NCBI GenBank assembly: GCA_037953745.1
Contig: JBAKBP010004424.1
Span: 1-64,000 of the forward strand
DNA from: Lithodes maja
Taxonomy: Eukaryota; Arthropoda; Malacostraca; Decapoda; Lithodidae
Length of the DNA stretch: 64,000 nucleotides
Direction: 5' to 3'
The stretch's first letter is position 1, and the number at the start of each line of letters is the position of its first letter. The notes below the pieces were generated by a model. The model was not told where the DNA came from, did no database searches, and saw only the letters and a program-made list of their open reading frames with translations. A program made the translations under genes and the position numbers. Shown in pieces: positions 1 through 12,300 of the stretch.

Positions 1-1585
1 ATTACTAAAGAAATGCAATACTCAAGAAACTACGTTAATATTAAGCCTCTAATAATGTAGAATAGAAGCAGGCTAAAGGTATGACAGTGAAATGCTAAAT
101 GACAAATGTACACGCCTACTTGAAAGCGCGTGCACTAGAATAACTGTCCCCTACTAACATGCACTAGCATGTAGCATACAAGATGTTCATGATCCAGTAG
201 ATACCTAATAATACACATGGAAGGAACATAAATAGTAGTCACTTATTATAAGAATGAATCTATACTTGGAATAACTAAAAGGTTGCAGGCAACAGTACTG
301 CGCCGGTAGCCTACTACCGCATAGGCTACTTCGCTTCTCTCACTCTGTCTCCCCTCTGAGTCCGTATGCGCCCTACGCAACAGAACTCCGGACACAGCAG
401 CAAAACGACAGTGCAGTTAATTGATACATGAAAGTATTAATAGTGTTGTCTTGTGTGTGAGTAATGTGTATTGTAAAGTGTTACATACATAAACTTAAAG
501 AGAGCTGCAATGCATAGTAAAATAAAGATATAACCCACTCATCATCCCCATGTGTTCTAGCTAGCAGGCCAAGTCACAGGAACAACGAGTCCCAGCACCG
601 AAAGCGAGAACCCAGGAAAAGACTGCAGAGAACACAAGGACAGATAAATTACGTTACTCTACTATACCGGCACTACGAGCGAGCTGTAGTCTCTGGTACT
701 ACACTCGCTCCTGGCTCGGTAGGCAAATCAAGGCTAAGTCCTCGCCCCTCTACAGACAACTCCTGGGCATGGTCGGGCTCTTACACATGGCACTAGTCTA
801 GTCACAAATTGGATGATGAGCTGGGCATATAACTCGTGAACATGTAGAACGTTCACCAACTATCCTCATCAAGAAGATCGCTGTTCACATTAACCCCTTA
901 AATCTAATACATGTAAATATATGCTTGTCCTAAGAGTAATACGAGAGGTGAGTGCTGAAACTCCTTTAGGACCTCAAGGGAAGGTTATGCATTTAAATAG
1001 AGAGAAGAATGAAATGAGAGTAATGTCGTCAGAGAGAAAGAGTGCAACCGTGAGAAGTTGGGAGAGAGGGCAAGGGATGTTAGAATCTCAAAGGTTCTAG
1101 GCAACCTGATCATGGAACACACAGCGAGCCTCCAGGCAATGTGCAGTACGACAACATGGGCAGCCCAGGCAGCATAGGCAGGCGGCAATGGACTACCAAC
1201 CCTGTCACGCCTAGCTATAAGCGCAAGGCTGCCAACCGGTCCATACGTCTGGCAACCACCCCCCCGGCAGCGTGGCGCATTGCTACCCTCTCGCTCTGAA
1301 GCCCAACTCACTCTCTCTCTCTGAACTCCCATTGTCTTATCTATCAACTTCTCTATTGATACTACATATTAAATGGAAGGTCTCGACATGGCTTAAAACA
1401 AAACCCACCACTGGTTAGCACATGACGAGACCTTTGCAGAGATACAAAGAACATAGTTATACGTTGTCACACTCAATATAGGCAGCCAGCACGGTACAGC
1501 GGTACAGAGGTACCGCACAGTGGCGGTACAGTGGAGTACCAAGGAGTACAATCAGGTTGCGTTGCCACGCACTGGGTGCGTCACA
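1..1585 (-). repeat. 3' LTR of copy A, partial
   Basis: Position 1 aligns with 7485 and 14936 of the two downstream LTRs. The LTR boundary at 1585 (complement of TGTGACGCA) is followed by the polypurine tract. It differs from the other two LTRs by scattered substitutions and by length changes in the short CGG/CAC-rich tract near 1490-1540. Confidence 0.9.
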
Positions 1586-1866
1586 GCCCCCCCAAGATTT
1601 TAGATAATCGACCTTAGAAGCATTATCAAAATCTGACAGGCAACCAACCGACCTGCTACCCTTAGCTGCCACTAATTGCAAAAGGTGCACAACAACTGAA
1701 GTGTGAATTATACATAAAACACAATATCGCATGCATCATGCTACAACAATAAAGACTTACAAAACTAAAAAAAAAAAATCTCGTTTATTTTATTGTTTTA
1801 TAATCTTTTTGGACGGCGTTATGATAGCCTAATTTTACTCCTGCTCAACCCACACACCGTGCACGA

Positions 1867-4800
1867 CTATCCTGGATCATCAACCCTTGATAGACAATCT
1901 GCTATCACGTTCTCACTCCCGGCAATATGCTGAATGTTGAGATTATACTCTTGGAGCATTAGGGACCACCTGGTCAACCGCATATTCCGATTGTGAAACT
2001 GATTTAGGAATTTCAAGGGATGATGGTCCGTATAAATCGTCACTACCGGGCCGTAGGCTGGAACATAAACTTCGAAATGTTTGAGCGACAAAACGATAGC
2101 AAGAAGCTCCTTCTCTATAGTCGAGTAATTCCTTTGTGCCGAATTAAACTTGCGAGAAAAGAAGCTCACTGGGTGTTCCAAGCCCTCGGAATCAGTCTGC
2201 AGTAACACTGCCCCGGCACCCACACCGCTGGCATCAGTCGCCAGCTGAAAACTCCTGGAAAAGTCTGGGGCTCTCAAAATCGGATGTGTACACAGCAGGT
2301 GCTTGACTAGGTCGAAAGCCCTCTGACACTCCGCAGCCCAACAGAACTTCACTGACTTCGACAGTAGATCAGTTAACGGTGCTAAGACAGTAGAGTATCC
2401 CCGGATGAAGCGCCTATAATAGCCTATCATACCTAGGAACCGCATGACCTGGCGCTTAGTGGTGGGCCTGGGAAACATATTGATAGCCTGTATCTTGCTC
2501 ACGGGGGGGCACACCCGGCCTAACCCGACCACGAAGCCAAGATACTGCACAGTAGCCTTTACAAACTCGCACTTCCTCAGGTTCACCACCAGCCCAGCAT
2601 CGTGCAACTTCCCAAACAGGGTCTCTAAGTGCCTTAGGTGATTTTCAAAATTGTCATCATACACTATCACGTCATCAAGGTAGACCGTGCAGTTAGGGAT
2701 TTCGTCACAAATATCGTTCATCAGGTTCTGAAACGTGGCAGGTGCGTTCTTAAGCCCATAAGGCATTACGTTACATTGGTAGGTCTTGCCATCTACCACA
2801 AAACCACAAACTTGCTTAGCTCGGTCCGACAGGGGTACTTGCCAGTAGCCTTTTACAAGATCAATTTTAGTAAGGTACTTTGCATTCCCTATCTTGTCCA
2901 CGCTGTCGTCAACTCGAGGCAAAGGGTAAGGGTTGGTAGTGGTCAAGCCATTTAGCCTACGAAAATCTATGCAGAACCGCACCTTGCCGTCAGGTTTTGG
3001 CTGCAACGTGACGGGTGATGTCCACTTCACATAACCTTCAGTGATCATCCCTCTCTCAACCATGTACTTTAACTCCTCCCGTAAAGCTGGCAACTTTACC
3101 GGGGGCACACGGTAGGGCACTGACTTGAAGGGCACATTATCACCGACGTCCACTTCGTGCGTTACCTGAGTAGTGAGACCTGGGTGTTCGGCGAAAACAG
3201 AGGGGTATGACCTGAACAGGCCTAGGACAGCAGCACCCTGGTGCTCAGGCAGGTGACTTACAGCTTGCCTAGCCTCTTGTTCAGTATTCCCCGCCCACTG
3301 TTCCGCGGAAATGACACAGTCCCAGCTATCCTCCTCAGCAGCATGACTGTCCCCACCTCCTTCTCCACCCTGGCCGCTGCAGGCCAGCACAGGGACAGTG
3401 AGAGGCTCTGAGGGGCGTCTCACATACTCTTTCATGAGGTTAACATGACATAACTGATGTTTTTTTCTACGGTCAGGTGTTGCAACGAGATAATCAAGGT
3501 CGGACAGTTTCTTAGCCACCACATACGGCCCAATGAACTTGGCAGAAAGGGGGTGTCCAGGCAAAGGTAAAAGCAACATTACCTCCTGACCCACCGAAAA
3601 CTCCCGAAGCTTCACCTTGGCGTCATACTGGTGCTTCATGACCGCCTGTGCATTAACCAAGTTATTACCTGCCGCTGCCATGCAACCTATAAGTCTCTCC
3701 CGGCTCTCAAGGATATATTTTAAGTACAGACCCCGGCTTCTCTTCGCCCTCCCAGATCTCTTTCACCATACTTAAAGGTCCTCTCACATTATGGCCAAAG
3801 ACTAGTTGATTTGGACTGAACCCCAGGCTCTCTCCTGGGACTTCACGTGCAGCGAACAGAACATACGGCAGACCCAAATCCCAATCAGTGTCATGTTCTG
3901 CACAGTAACAGCGTAGCATACTCTTCAGGGTCGAGTGCCACCGCTCCAAGACTCCCTGACTCTCGGGATGGTAGGCTGACGACACTACAGAACATATACC
4001 GTGCAACTGAAGGGTTTGCTTGAACAATTTGGATGTAAAATTGCTCCCCTGGTCTGACTGCACCTCACGTGGAAATCCATAACGGGAACAGAACAATAAT
4101 AAGTTTTTAACAACTGCCTTTGCCGAGCCGTTTCTCATGGGGTATGCGTCCGGGTATCTCGTAGCCACATCCATGATTGTCAACAGGAATTTATTGCCAC
4201 TACTAGTAGGCGGGAAAGGGCCAACCAAATCTACTACAACTTTGCTGAACGGAGGCCCGGTGACAGGTATGGGAAACAAAGGTGCCTTCGGGATGGTCTG
4301 GTTAGGCTTCCCCGTTGTCTGGCAGGTCGCACACCCAGCCACCCATGCACAGACATCAGCCTTGACTCCAGGCCACCAGAAAAACCTGCCCAATGCCGCC
4401 AATGTTTTTGTTACCCCCAAATGACCCGCCACCGGCACATCATGCGCCAGACACAATAAGGACTCTCTATACTTATTTGGAACAACCACCTGGTCTACTA
4501 CCCTCGCACCGCCCTCCCACTTCGATTTGGGGTCTAGAAATCTGCGGTACAATATCCTGTTGAGCCTAAAGAAATCTCCCGGCTTCGCATCCCCATCTTC
4601 CTCCAACTCTATGGCACCATTGCTATAACGAGCTAGGCTAGCATCTTGCAGCTGCTGCTCACTAATGTCCCTGGGCGTCAATGCATCAAGATGGTTTTGT
4701 AATAAGACATTACCCCGGCTAGTAGGCTCTACTGCCTTAGTGGCTCTCGCTACAGCTCTTGCCTCACGCGAAGTCTTACCCAACTCTGCCTTGTTACACA

Positions 4801-7006
4801 CCATATCTGGGCCAGAGTCAACTCCCGTGTTTATTATAGGTCCAAGTACCGAATCACCGAGAAGTGCAGCAGAATCAATGTCCCTTTTCCTGCCCTTAGC
4901 AACCTTCTCCTGATCCTTCCTCCACTGTCCCCGAGGTTGAGTGCTAGGCTGTGCAGGAGCCGCAGAGCGAGATCGGGTTACCACACAGGCCATCTCATCC
5001 TGTTGGCACCTCCCAACCCATTCCCGATTCTCACCATCCACGTCGGCCGCCCTCTCGGCAACGACTAAGGGTGGAGTCCCGGAAGTGGGCACCGCAAAGT
5101 CGTTGCCGAGAAGAAGGTCGACGCCCTCAACTGGCAAACACTCAACGATCCCTACATCCAGCTCCCTGCACACCTCTCCCACTCTCAACTCCAACCTCAC
5201 AAGTGGGTATGACCTCGTAGCATTTATACCCTGCACCACAACAACTCTGGCCGCATTTATCGGTTTCCCTGTGAAGTTCCTCAACAAAGTTTGCGAAGCC
5301 CCCGTATCCCTCAGCAAGTCAACCCTCCGTAGTTCACTCCCCCAGCTCACAAACCCGTGCCCCCGATGGCTACAGAAAGTGTCCCGGACAGGTGTCGAGC
5401 CTTCCGTACGCTTCTTTACCGCGTGTGCCTCAGCTGCTGACAACCTACCCCGGGCAGTTGCTGCAGCCTTCAGAGACACACCGATACTGTGAACCAATGA
5501 CACCGGCTTAGCGGGAGTGTTACTAGGGCACTCACGTGAATAATGGCCTAGCTTCTGACATTTGTAACATTTCACATCCCCAATGGGCTTCTTCCCTTGT
5601 GCGGGCGAAGAAGGGGCCTGACCTTTAGTAAACGGGAGAGGCTTGTGTTTGTAGGTGTTATTAGGTGCAATGCTTTTAGTGTGGTTATGTGTGTCATAGG
5701 ATTTGTTATTATCGAAAACTCTGGTGGGTGGGGTATAGCGCCCCTTCTGCCCTGACTCAGCCCTCTGAGCGGCACCGCAACCACGAATCAATGATAATCT
5801 GAGGTCTGCCATCTTGGCAGCCTCCTCTACTGTCTTGGGACATTTTTCCTTAATGTTCAGCGTTAGATCGGTTCCAGTACATTTGTAAAACTGTTCCAGA
5901 TAGAAAAGTTGCTTAATTTCCTCAGCCGACTCTGCGTGCTCGGACCGAAACCAGTTATTACCTGCATCTGTTAAGTCCCGTGCGTGCTCCATAAAACTGA
6001 CGTCGCTCTTCTTATTCACGCCACGGAACTTCAATCTATAAGTTTCGGGTTGCAGTTCGTAGGCCCGGAGCACAGCCTCCTTCACCAGTCCATACACTAC
6101 ACTCTCGTCCAGTGACAGTGCATCGTAGGCTTTCAACCCCTTACCCACTAGACGTGATGAAACTAATGCTGCCCATTTAACCTCCGGCCAGTCATACTCA
6201 CGACACTTCTTTTCGAAACGAGCAAAAAACTCAGTCACTGCTGTCTCATCAAATGCGGGTACTAACTTAATTAAATGCGAAAGTGAGTCTGTAACCCGGT
6301 GCCCACCACCGAGATGACGCCCCGTGGTCTCTACTCTAGACTTCTCGACATCCATTTCAGCCTGGTACCTGGTTGCATCCTGATTGGCTTGGATTCTAGC
6401 AACCTCTATGCGTTCTATACTAGCCTGTTGTATCTGAGTCTCCTGCAGCTTAATCCGTTCTATACTAGCCTGTTGACTCTCTTGCAACTTAAGCTTAGCT
6501 AGTTCTAGCTGAAATAACATCTCAGGAGACAGGCCTGGGGGGGGAGAGCACAAAATGGGGGATCCACACCGAGACGTGTTTACGGGTAAGCCAGCTTGCC
6601 ATTGAGAACCCTCCTGCTGCATCGTGCTAAGAATCGCTGGCTGAGGGCCCAGCTCAGGGGTAGAGTGGAATGGAGGCTTGGAGGGAACCCCCCAAGACCC
6701 CACTCCACCCACCGCCCCATCGCCATCACCCAACAAACATGCCACCAAATTCTTCTTGGGCCAACTGTCAGGACAGTCCCGCCCCAAAACCGTGGCTAAA
6801 CAGCGAAGACCGTAACAATCAATAGCCAGCAGGCGCTGTTCGGTCAAAGGTGTCTGCAAAAATGCCCGGGCATCCCTCTCTCCACTTATAACACTCCCCT
6901 CCCTAAATATCTGTTGTACTTGCTGGTCACTAGGCTGTACCGTGTTATCCTCCCCCGTAAATGATGAGTCATTAGACATAGTGCTGGTTATACAATTGCT
7001 GTTCAT
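1867..7006 (-). pseudogene. gag-pol polyprotein of copy A, split by a frameshift
   Basis: Polyprotein frame of the element, read from ATG at 7006. The first segment (7006 to 3707) carries the SCAN-like capsid, CCHC zinc knuckle, aspartic protease (DTGA) and integrase (HHCC, DDE). The second segment (3681 to 1867) carries the GPY/F region, RT with YLDD, and RNase H. They are out of frame because of one extra T in a T-run at about 3717-3722 (four Ts here, three in copy B at about 11210). Both parts otherwise lack internal stops, so the lesion is recent or a sequencing/assembly error in a homopolymer. The gag coiled-coil has an extra 13-residue LQESQQASIERIK block compared with copy B. As written, copy A cannot make a joined gag-pol product. 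Confidence 0.9.
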
Positions 7007-7250
7007 AAAAAAAAAAAAAGTGCTTATTACTAATTGCAGTCTCGACTCACAAAATGTTAAAGATGCTTGAATGACTCTACTCTAGACACCCCCAACGAAA
7101 CAATCTGCAAGTCCACCAATACAATAACGACACAATCAAAATTCCTCCAATATGCAAGAAAATTCTAGCCAGCTCTACTAGGTAGCATAGAATAGTTCTC
7201 CAAAAAACATGTGATAGGATACTACTGAATCTTGTGCAAGGTCGCCATTT

Positions 7251-9077
7251 TGTTACGGCTGGATCGGCAATACATATTCGGGATTCTTGATCGTAGGACA
7301 GAAATGGCTTATGTGACAACGACACGCTCGATTCCAGTCCCAAATACTATATGCTCCAGACAACAAAAGCACCAACGCCCTACAGAGTTATCGTCTATGG
7401 TAACGAGGTACCTTAACTCGGCGAAAGTGTACAACAGGGGTAGGCTATGAGGCTAAACTCCCTCAGACATTTATAGGTTACGTTATTACTAAAGAAATGC
7501 AATACTCAAGAAACTACGTTAATATTAAGCCTCTAATAATGTAGAATAGAAGCAGGCTAAAGGTATGACAGTGAAATGCTAAATGACAAATGTACACGCC
7601 TACTTGAAAGCGCGTGCACTAGAATAACTGTCCCCTACTAACATGCACTAGCATGTAGCATACAAGATGTTCATGATCCAGTAGATACCTAATAATACAC
7701 ATGGAAGGAACATAAATAGTAGTCACTTATTATAAGAATGAATCTATACTTGGAATAACTAAAAGGTTGCAGGCAACAGTACTGCGCCGGTAGCCTACTA
7801 CCGCATAGGCTACTTCGCTTCTCTCACTCTGTCTCCCCTCTGAGTCCGTATGCGCCCTACGCAATAGAACTCCGGAAACAGCAGCAAAACGACAGTGCAG
7901 TTAATTGATACATGAAAGTATTAATAGTGTTGTCTTGTGTGTGAGTAATGTGTATTGTAAAGTGTTATATACATAAACTTAAAGAGAGCTGCAATGCATA
8001 GTAAAATAAAGATATCACCCACTCATCATCCCCATGTGTTCTAGCTAGCAGGCCAAGTCACAGGAACAACGAGTCCCAGCACCGAAAGCGAGAACCCAGG
8101 AAAAGACTGCAGAGAACACAAGGACAGATAAATTACGTTACTCTACTATACCGGCACTACGAGCGAGCTGTAGTCTCTGGTACTGCACTCGCTCCCGGCT
8201 CGGTAGGCAAATCAAGGCTAAGTCCTCGCCCCTCTACAGACAACTCCTGGGCATGGTCGGGCTCTTACACATGGCACTAGTCTAGTCACAAATTGGATGA
8301 TGAGCTGGGCATATAACTCGTGAACATGTAGAACGTTCACCAACTATCCTCATCAAGAAGATCGCTGTTCACATTAACCCCTTAAATCTAATACATGTAA
8401 ATATATGCTTGTCCTAAGAGTAATACGAGAGGTGAGTGCTGAAACTCCTTTAGGACCTCAAGGGAAGGTTATGCATTTAAATAGAGAGAAGAATGAAATG
8501 AGAGTAATGTCGTCAGAGAGAAAGAGTGCAACCGTGAGAAATTGGGAGAGAGGGCAAGGGATGTTAGAATCTCAAAGGTTCTAGGCAACCTGATCATGGA
8601 ACACACAGCGAGCCTCCAGGCAATGTGCAGTACGACAACATGGGCAACCCAGGCAGCATATGCAGGCGGCAATGGACTACCAACCCTGTCGCACCTAGCT
8701 ATAAGCGCAGGGCTGCCAACCGGTCCATACGTCTGGCAACCACCCCCCCGGCAGCGCGGCGCATTGCTACCCTCTCGCTCTGAAGTCTAACTCACTCTCT
8801 CTCTCTGAATTCCTATTGTCTTATCTATCAACTTCTCTATTGATACTACATATTAAATGGAAGGTCTCGACATGGCTTAAAACAAAACCCACCACTGGTT
8901 AGCACATGACGAGACCTTTGCAGAGATACAAAGAACATAGTTATACGTTGTCACACTCAATATAAGCAGCCAGCACGGCACAGCGGCACAGCGGCACAGC
9001 GGCACCGCACCGCGGCGGCACAGTGGAGTACCAAGGAGTACAATCAGGTTAAGTTGCCATGCACTGGGTGCGTCACA
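7251..9077 (-). repeat. Shared middle LTR (5' LTR of copy A, 3' LTR of copy B)
   Basis: Ends are TGTTACGG at 7251 and TGCGTCACA ending 9077, the complements of the LTR end and start. Both internal regions abut it directly, giving the order LTR-internal-LTR-internal-LTR. A TATTTAAAT motif on the minus strand at about 8473-8482 is a candidate core promoter. Confidence 0.92.
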
Positions 9078-9358
9078 GCCCCCCCAAGATTTTAGATAAT
9101 CGACCTTAGAAGCATTATCAAAATCTGACAGGCAACCAACCGACTTGCTACCCTTAGCTGCCACTAATTGCAAAAGGTGCACAACAACTGAAGTGTGAAT
9201 TATACATAAAACACAATATCGCATGCATCATGCTACAACAATAAAGACTTACAAAACTAAAAAAAAAAATTCTCGTTTATTTTATTGTTTTATAATCTTT
9301 TTGGACGGCGTTATGATAGCCTAATTTTACTCCTGCTCAACCCACACACCGTGCACGA

Positions 9359-12300
9359 CTATCCTGGATCATCAACCCTTGATAGACAATCTGCTATCAC
9401 GTTCTCACTCCCGGCAATATGCTGAATGTTGAGATTATACTCTTGGAGCATTAGGGACCACCTGGTCAACCGCATATTCCGATTGTGAAACTGATTTAGG
9501 AATTTCAAGGGATGATGGTCCGTGTAAATCGTCACTACCGGGCCGTAGGCTGGAACATAAACTTCGAAATGTTTGAGCGACAAAACGATAGCAAGAAGCT
9601 CCTTCTCTATAGTCGAGTAATTCCTTTGTGCCGAATTAAACTTGCGAGAAAAGAAGCTCACTGGGTGTTCCAAGCCCTCGGAATCAGTCTGCAGTAACAC
9701 TGCCCCGGCACCCACACCGCTGGCATCAGTCGCCAGCTGAAAACTCCTGGAGAAGTCTGGGGCTCTCAAAATCGGATGTGTACACAGCAGGTGCTTGACT
9801 AGGTCGAAAGCCCTCTGACACTCCGCAGCCCAACAGAACTTCACTGACTTCGACAGTAGATCAGTTAACGGTGCTAAGACAGTAGAGTATCCCCGGATGA
9901 AGCGCCTATAATAGCCTATCATACCTAGAAACCGCATGACCTGGCGCTTAGTGGTGGGCCTGGGAAACATATTGATAGCCCGTATCTTGCTCAGGGGGGG
10001 GCACACCCGGCCTAACCCGACCACGAAGCCAAGATACTGCACAGTAGCCTTTACAAACTCGCACTTCCTCAGGTTCACCACCAGCCCAGCATCGTGCAAC
10101 TTCCCAAACAGGGTCTCTAAGTGCCTTAGGTGATTTTCAAAATTGTCATCATACACTATCACGTCATCAAGGTAGACCGTGCAGTTAGGGATTTCGTCAC
10201 AAATATCGTTCATCAGGTTCTGAAACGTGGCAGGTACGTTCTTAAGCCCATAAGGCATTACGTTACATTGGTAGGTCTTGCCATCTACCACAAAACCACA
10301 AACTTGCTTAGCTCGGTCCGACAGGGGTACTTGCCAGTAGCCTTTTACAAGATCAATTTTAGTAAGGTACTTTGCATTCCCTATCTTGTCCACGCTGTCG
10401 TCAACTCGAGGCAAAGGGTAAGGGTTGGTAGTGGTCAAGCCATTTAGCCTACGAAAATCTATGCAGAACCGCACCTTGCCGTCAGGTTTTGGCTGCAACG
10501 TGACGGGTGATGTCCACTTCACATAACCTTCAGTGATCATCCCTCTCTCAACCATGTACTTTAACTCCTCCCGTAAAGCTGGCAACTTTACCGGGGGCAC
10601 ACGGTAGGGCACTGACTTGAAGGGCACATTATCACCGACGTCCACGTCGTGCGTTACCTGAGTAGTGAGACCTGGGTGTTCGGCGAAAACAGAGGGGTAT
10701 GACCTGAACAGGCCTAGGACAGCAGCACCCTGGTGCTCAGGCAGGTGACTTACAGCTTGCCTAGCCTCTTGTTCAGTATTCCCCGCCCACTGTTCCGCGG
10801 AAATGACACAGTCCCAGCTATCCTCCTCAGCAGCATGACTGTCCCCACCTCCTTCTCCACCCTGGCCGCTGCAGGCCAGCACAGGGACAGTGAGAGGCTC
10901 TGAGGGGCGTCTCACATACTCTTTCATGAGGTTAACATGACATAACTGATGTTTTTTTCTACGGTCAGGTGTTGCAACGAGATAATCAAGGTCGGACAGT
11001 TTCTTAGCCACCACATACGGCCCAATGAACTTGGCAGAAAGGGGGTGTCCAGGCAAAGGTAAAAGCAACATTACCTCCTGACCCACCGAAAACTCCCGAA
11101 GCTTCACCTTGGCGTCATACTGGTGCTTCATGACCGCCTGTGCATTAACCAAGTTATTACCTGCCGCTGCCATGCAACCTATAAGTCTCTCCCGGCTCTC
11201 AAGGATATATTTAAGTACAGACCCCGGCTTCTCTTCGCCCTCCCAGATCTCTTTCACCATACTTAAAGGTCCTCTCACATTATGGCCAAAGACTAGTTGA
11301 TTTGGACTGAACCCCAGGCTCTCTCCTGGGACTTCACGTGCAGCGAACAGAACATACGGCAGACCCAAATCCCAATCAGTGTCATGTTCTGCACAGTAAC
11401 AGCGTAGCATACTCTTCAGGGTCGAGTGCCACCGCTCCAAGACTCCCTGACTCTCGGGATGGTAGGCTGACGACACTACAGAACATATACCGTGCAACTG
11501 AAGGGTTTGCTTGAACAATTTGGATGTAAAATTGCTCCCCTGGTCTGACTGCACCTCACGTGGAAATCCACAACGGGAACAGAACAATAATAAGTTTTTA
11601 ACAACTGCCTTTGCCGAGCCGTTTCTCATGGGGTATGCGTCCGGGTATCTCGTAGCCACATCCATGATTGTCAACAGGAATTTATTGCCACTACTAGTAG
11701 GCGGGAAAGGGCCAACCAAATCTACTACAACTTTGCTGAACGGAGGCCCGGTGACAGGTATGGGAAACAAAGGTGCCTTCGGGATTGTCTGGTTAGGCTT
11801 CCCCGTTGTCTGGCAGGTCGCACACCCAGCCACCCATGCACAGACATCAGCCTCGACCCCAGGCCACCAGAAAAACCTGCCCAATGCCGCCAATGTTTTT
11901 GTTACCCCCAAATGACCCGCCACCGGCACATCATGCGCCAGACACAATAAGGACTCTCTATACTTATTTGGAACAACCACCTGGTCTACTACCCTCGCAC
12001 CGCCCTCCCACTTCGATTTGGGGTCTAGAAATCTGCGGTACAATATCCTGTTGAGCCTAAAGAAATCTCCCGGCTTCGCATCCCCATCTTCCTCCAACTC
12101 TATGGCACCATTGCTATAACGAGCTAGGCTAGCGTCTTGCAGCTGCTGCTCACTAATGTCCCTGGGCGTCAATGCATCAAGATGGTTTTGTAATAAGACA
12201 TTACCCCGGCTAGTAGGCTCTACTGCCTTAGTGGCTCTCGCTACAGCTCTTGCCTCACGCGAAGTCTTACCCAACTCTGCCTTGTTACACACCATATCTG

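Larger units (their letters stand above)
1..9077 (-). mobile_element. Gmr1-like Ty3/gypsy LTR retrotransposon, copy A (3' LTR cut by window edge)
   Basis: Minus-strand LTR retrotransposon. Its 3' LTR is 1-1585 (about 230 bp missing off the window), the internal region is 1586-7250, and its 5' LTR is 7251-9077, which also serves as the 3' LTR of copy B. The LTR begins TGTGACGCA and ends GTAACA in element orientation. A G-rich polypurine tract (complement of 1586-1593) abuts the 3' LTR, and a primer-binding site starting TGGCGACC follows the 5' LTR. The coding region is about 99% like copy B by eye but has a frameshift. Order of domains is gag, protease, integrase, RT, RNase H. Confidence 0.93.

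Noticed and set aside
3705..3725. Programmed frameshift between integrase and RT
   Set aside because: The sister copy B reads straight through the same site in one frame, so the extra T in copy A is a lesion or error.
4941..5492. 183-residue frame on the plus strand (repeated at 12432)
   Set aside because: It lies antisense to the protease region of gag-pol, has no recognisable domain, and recurs only because the element is duplicated.
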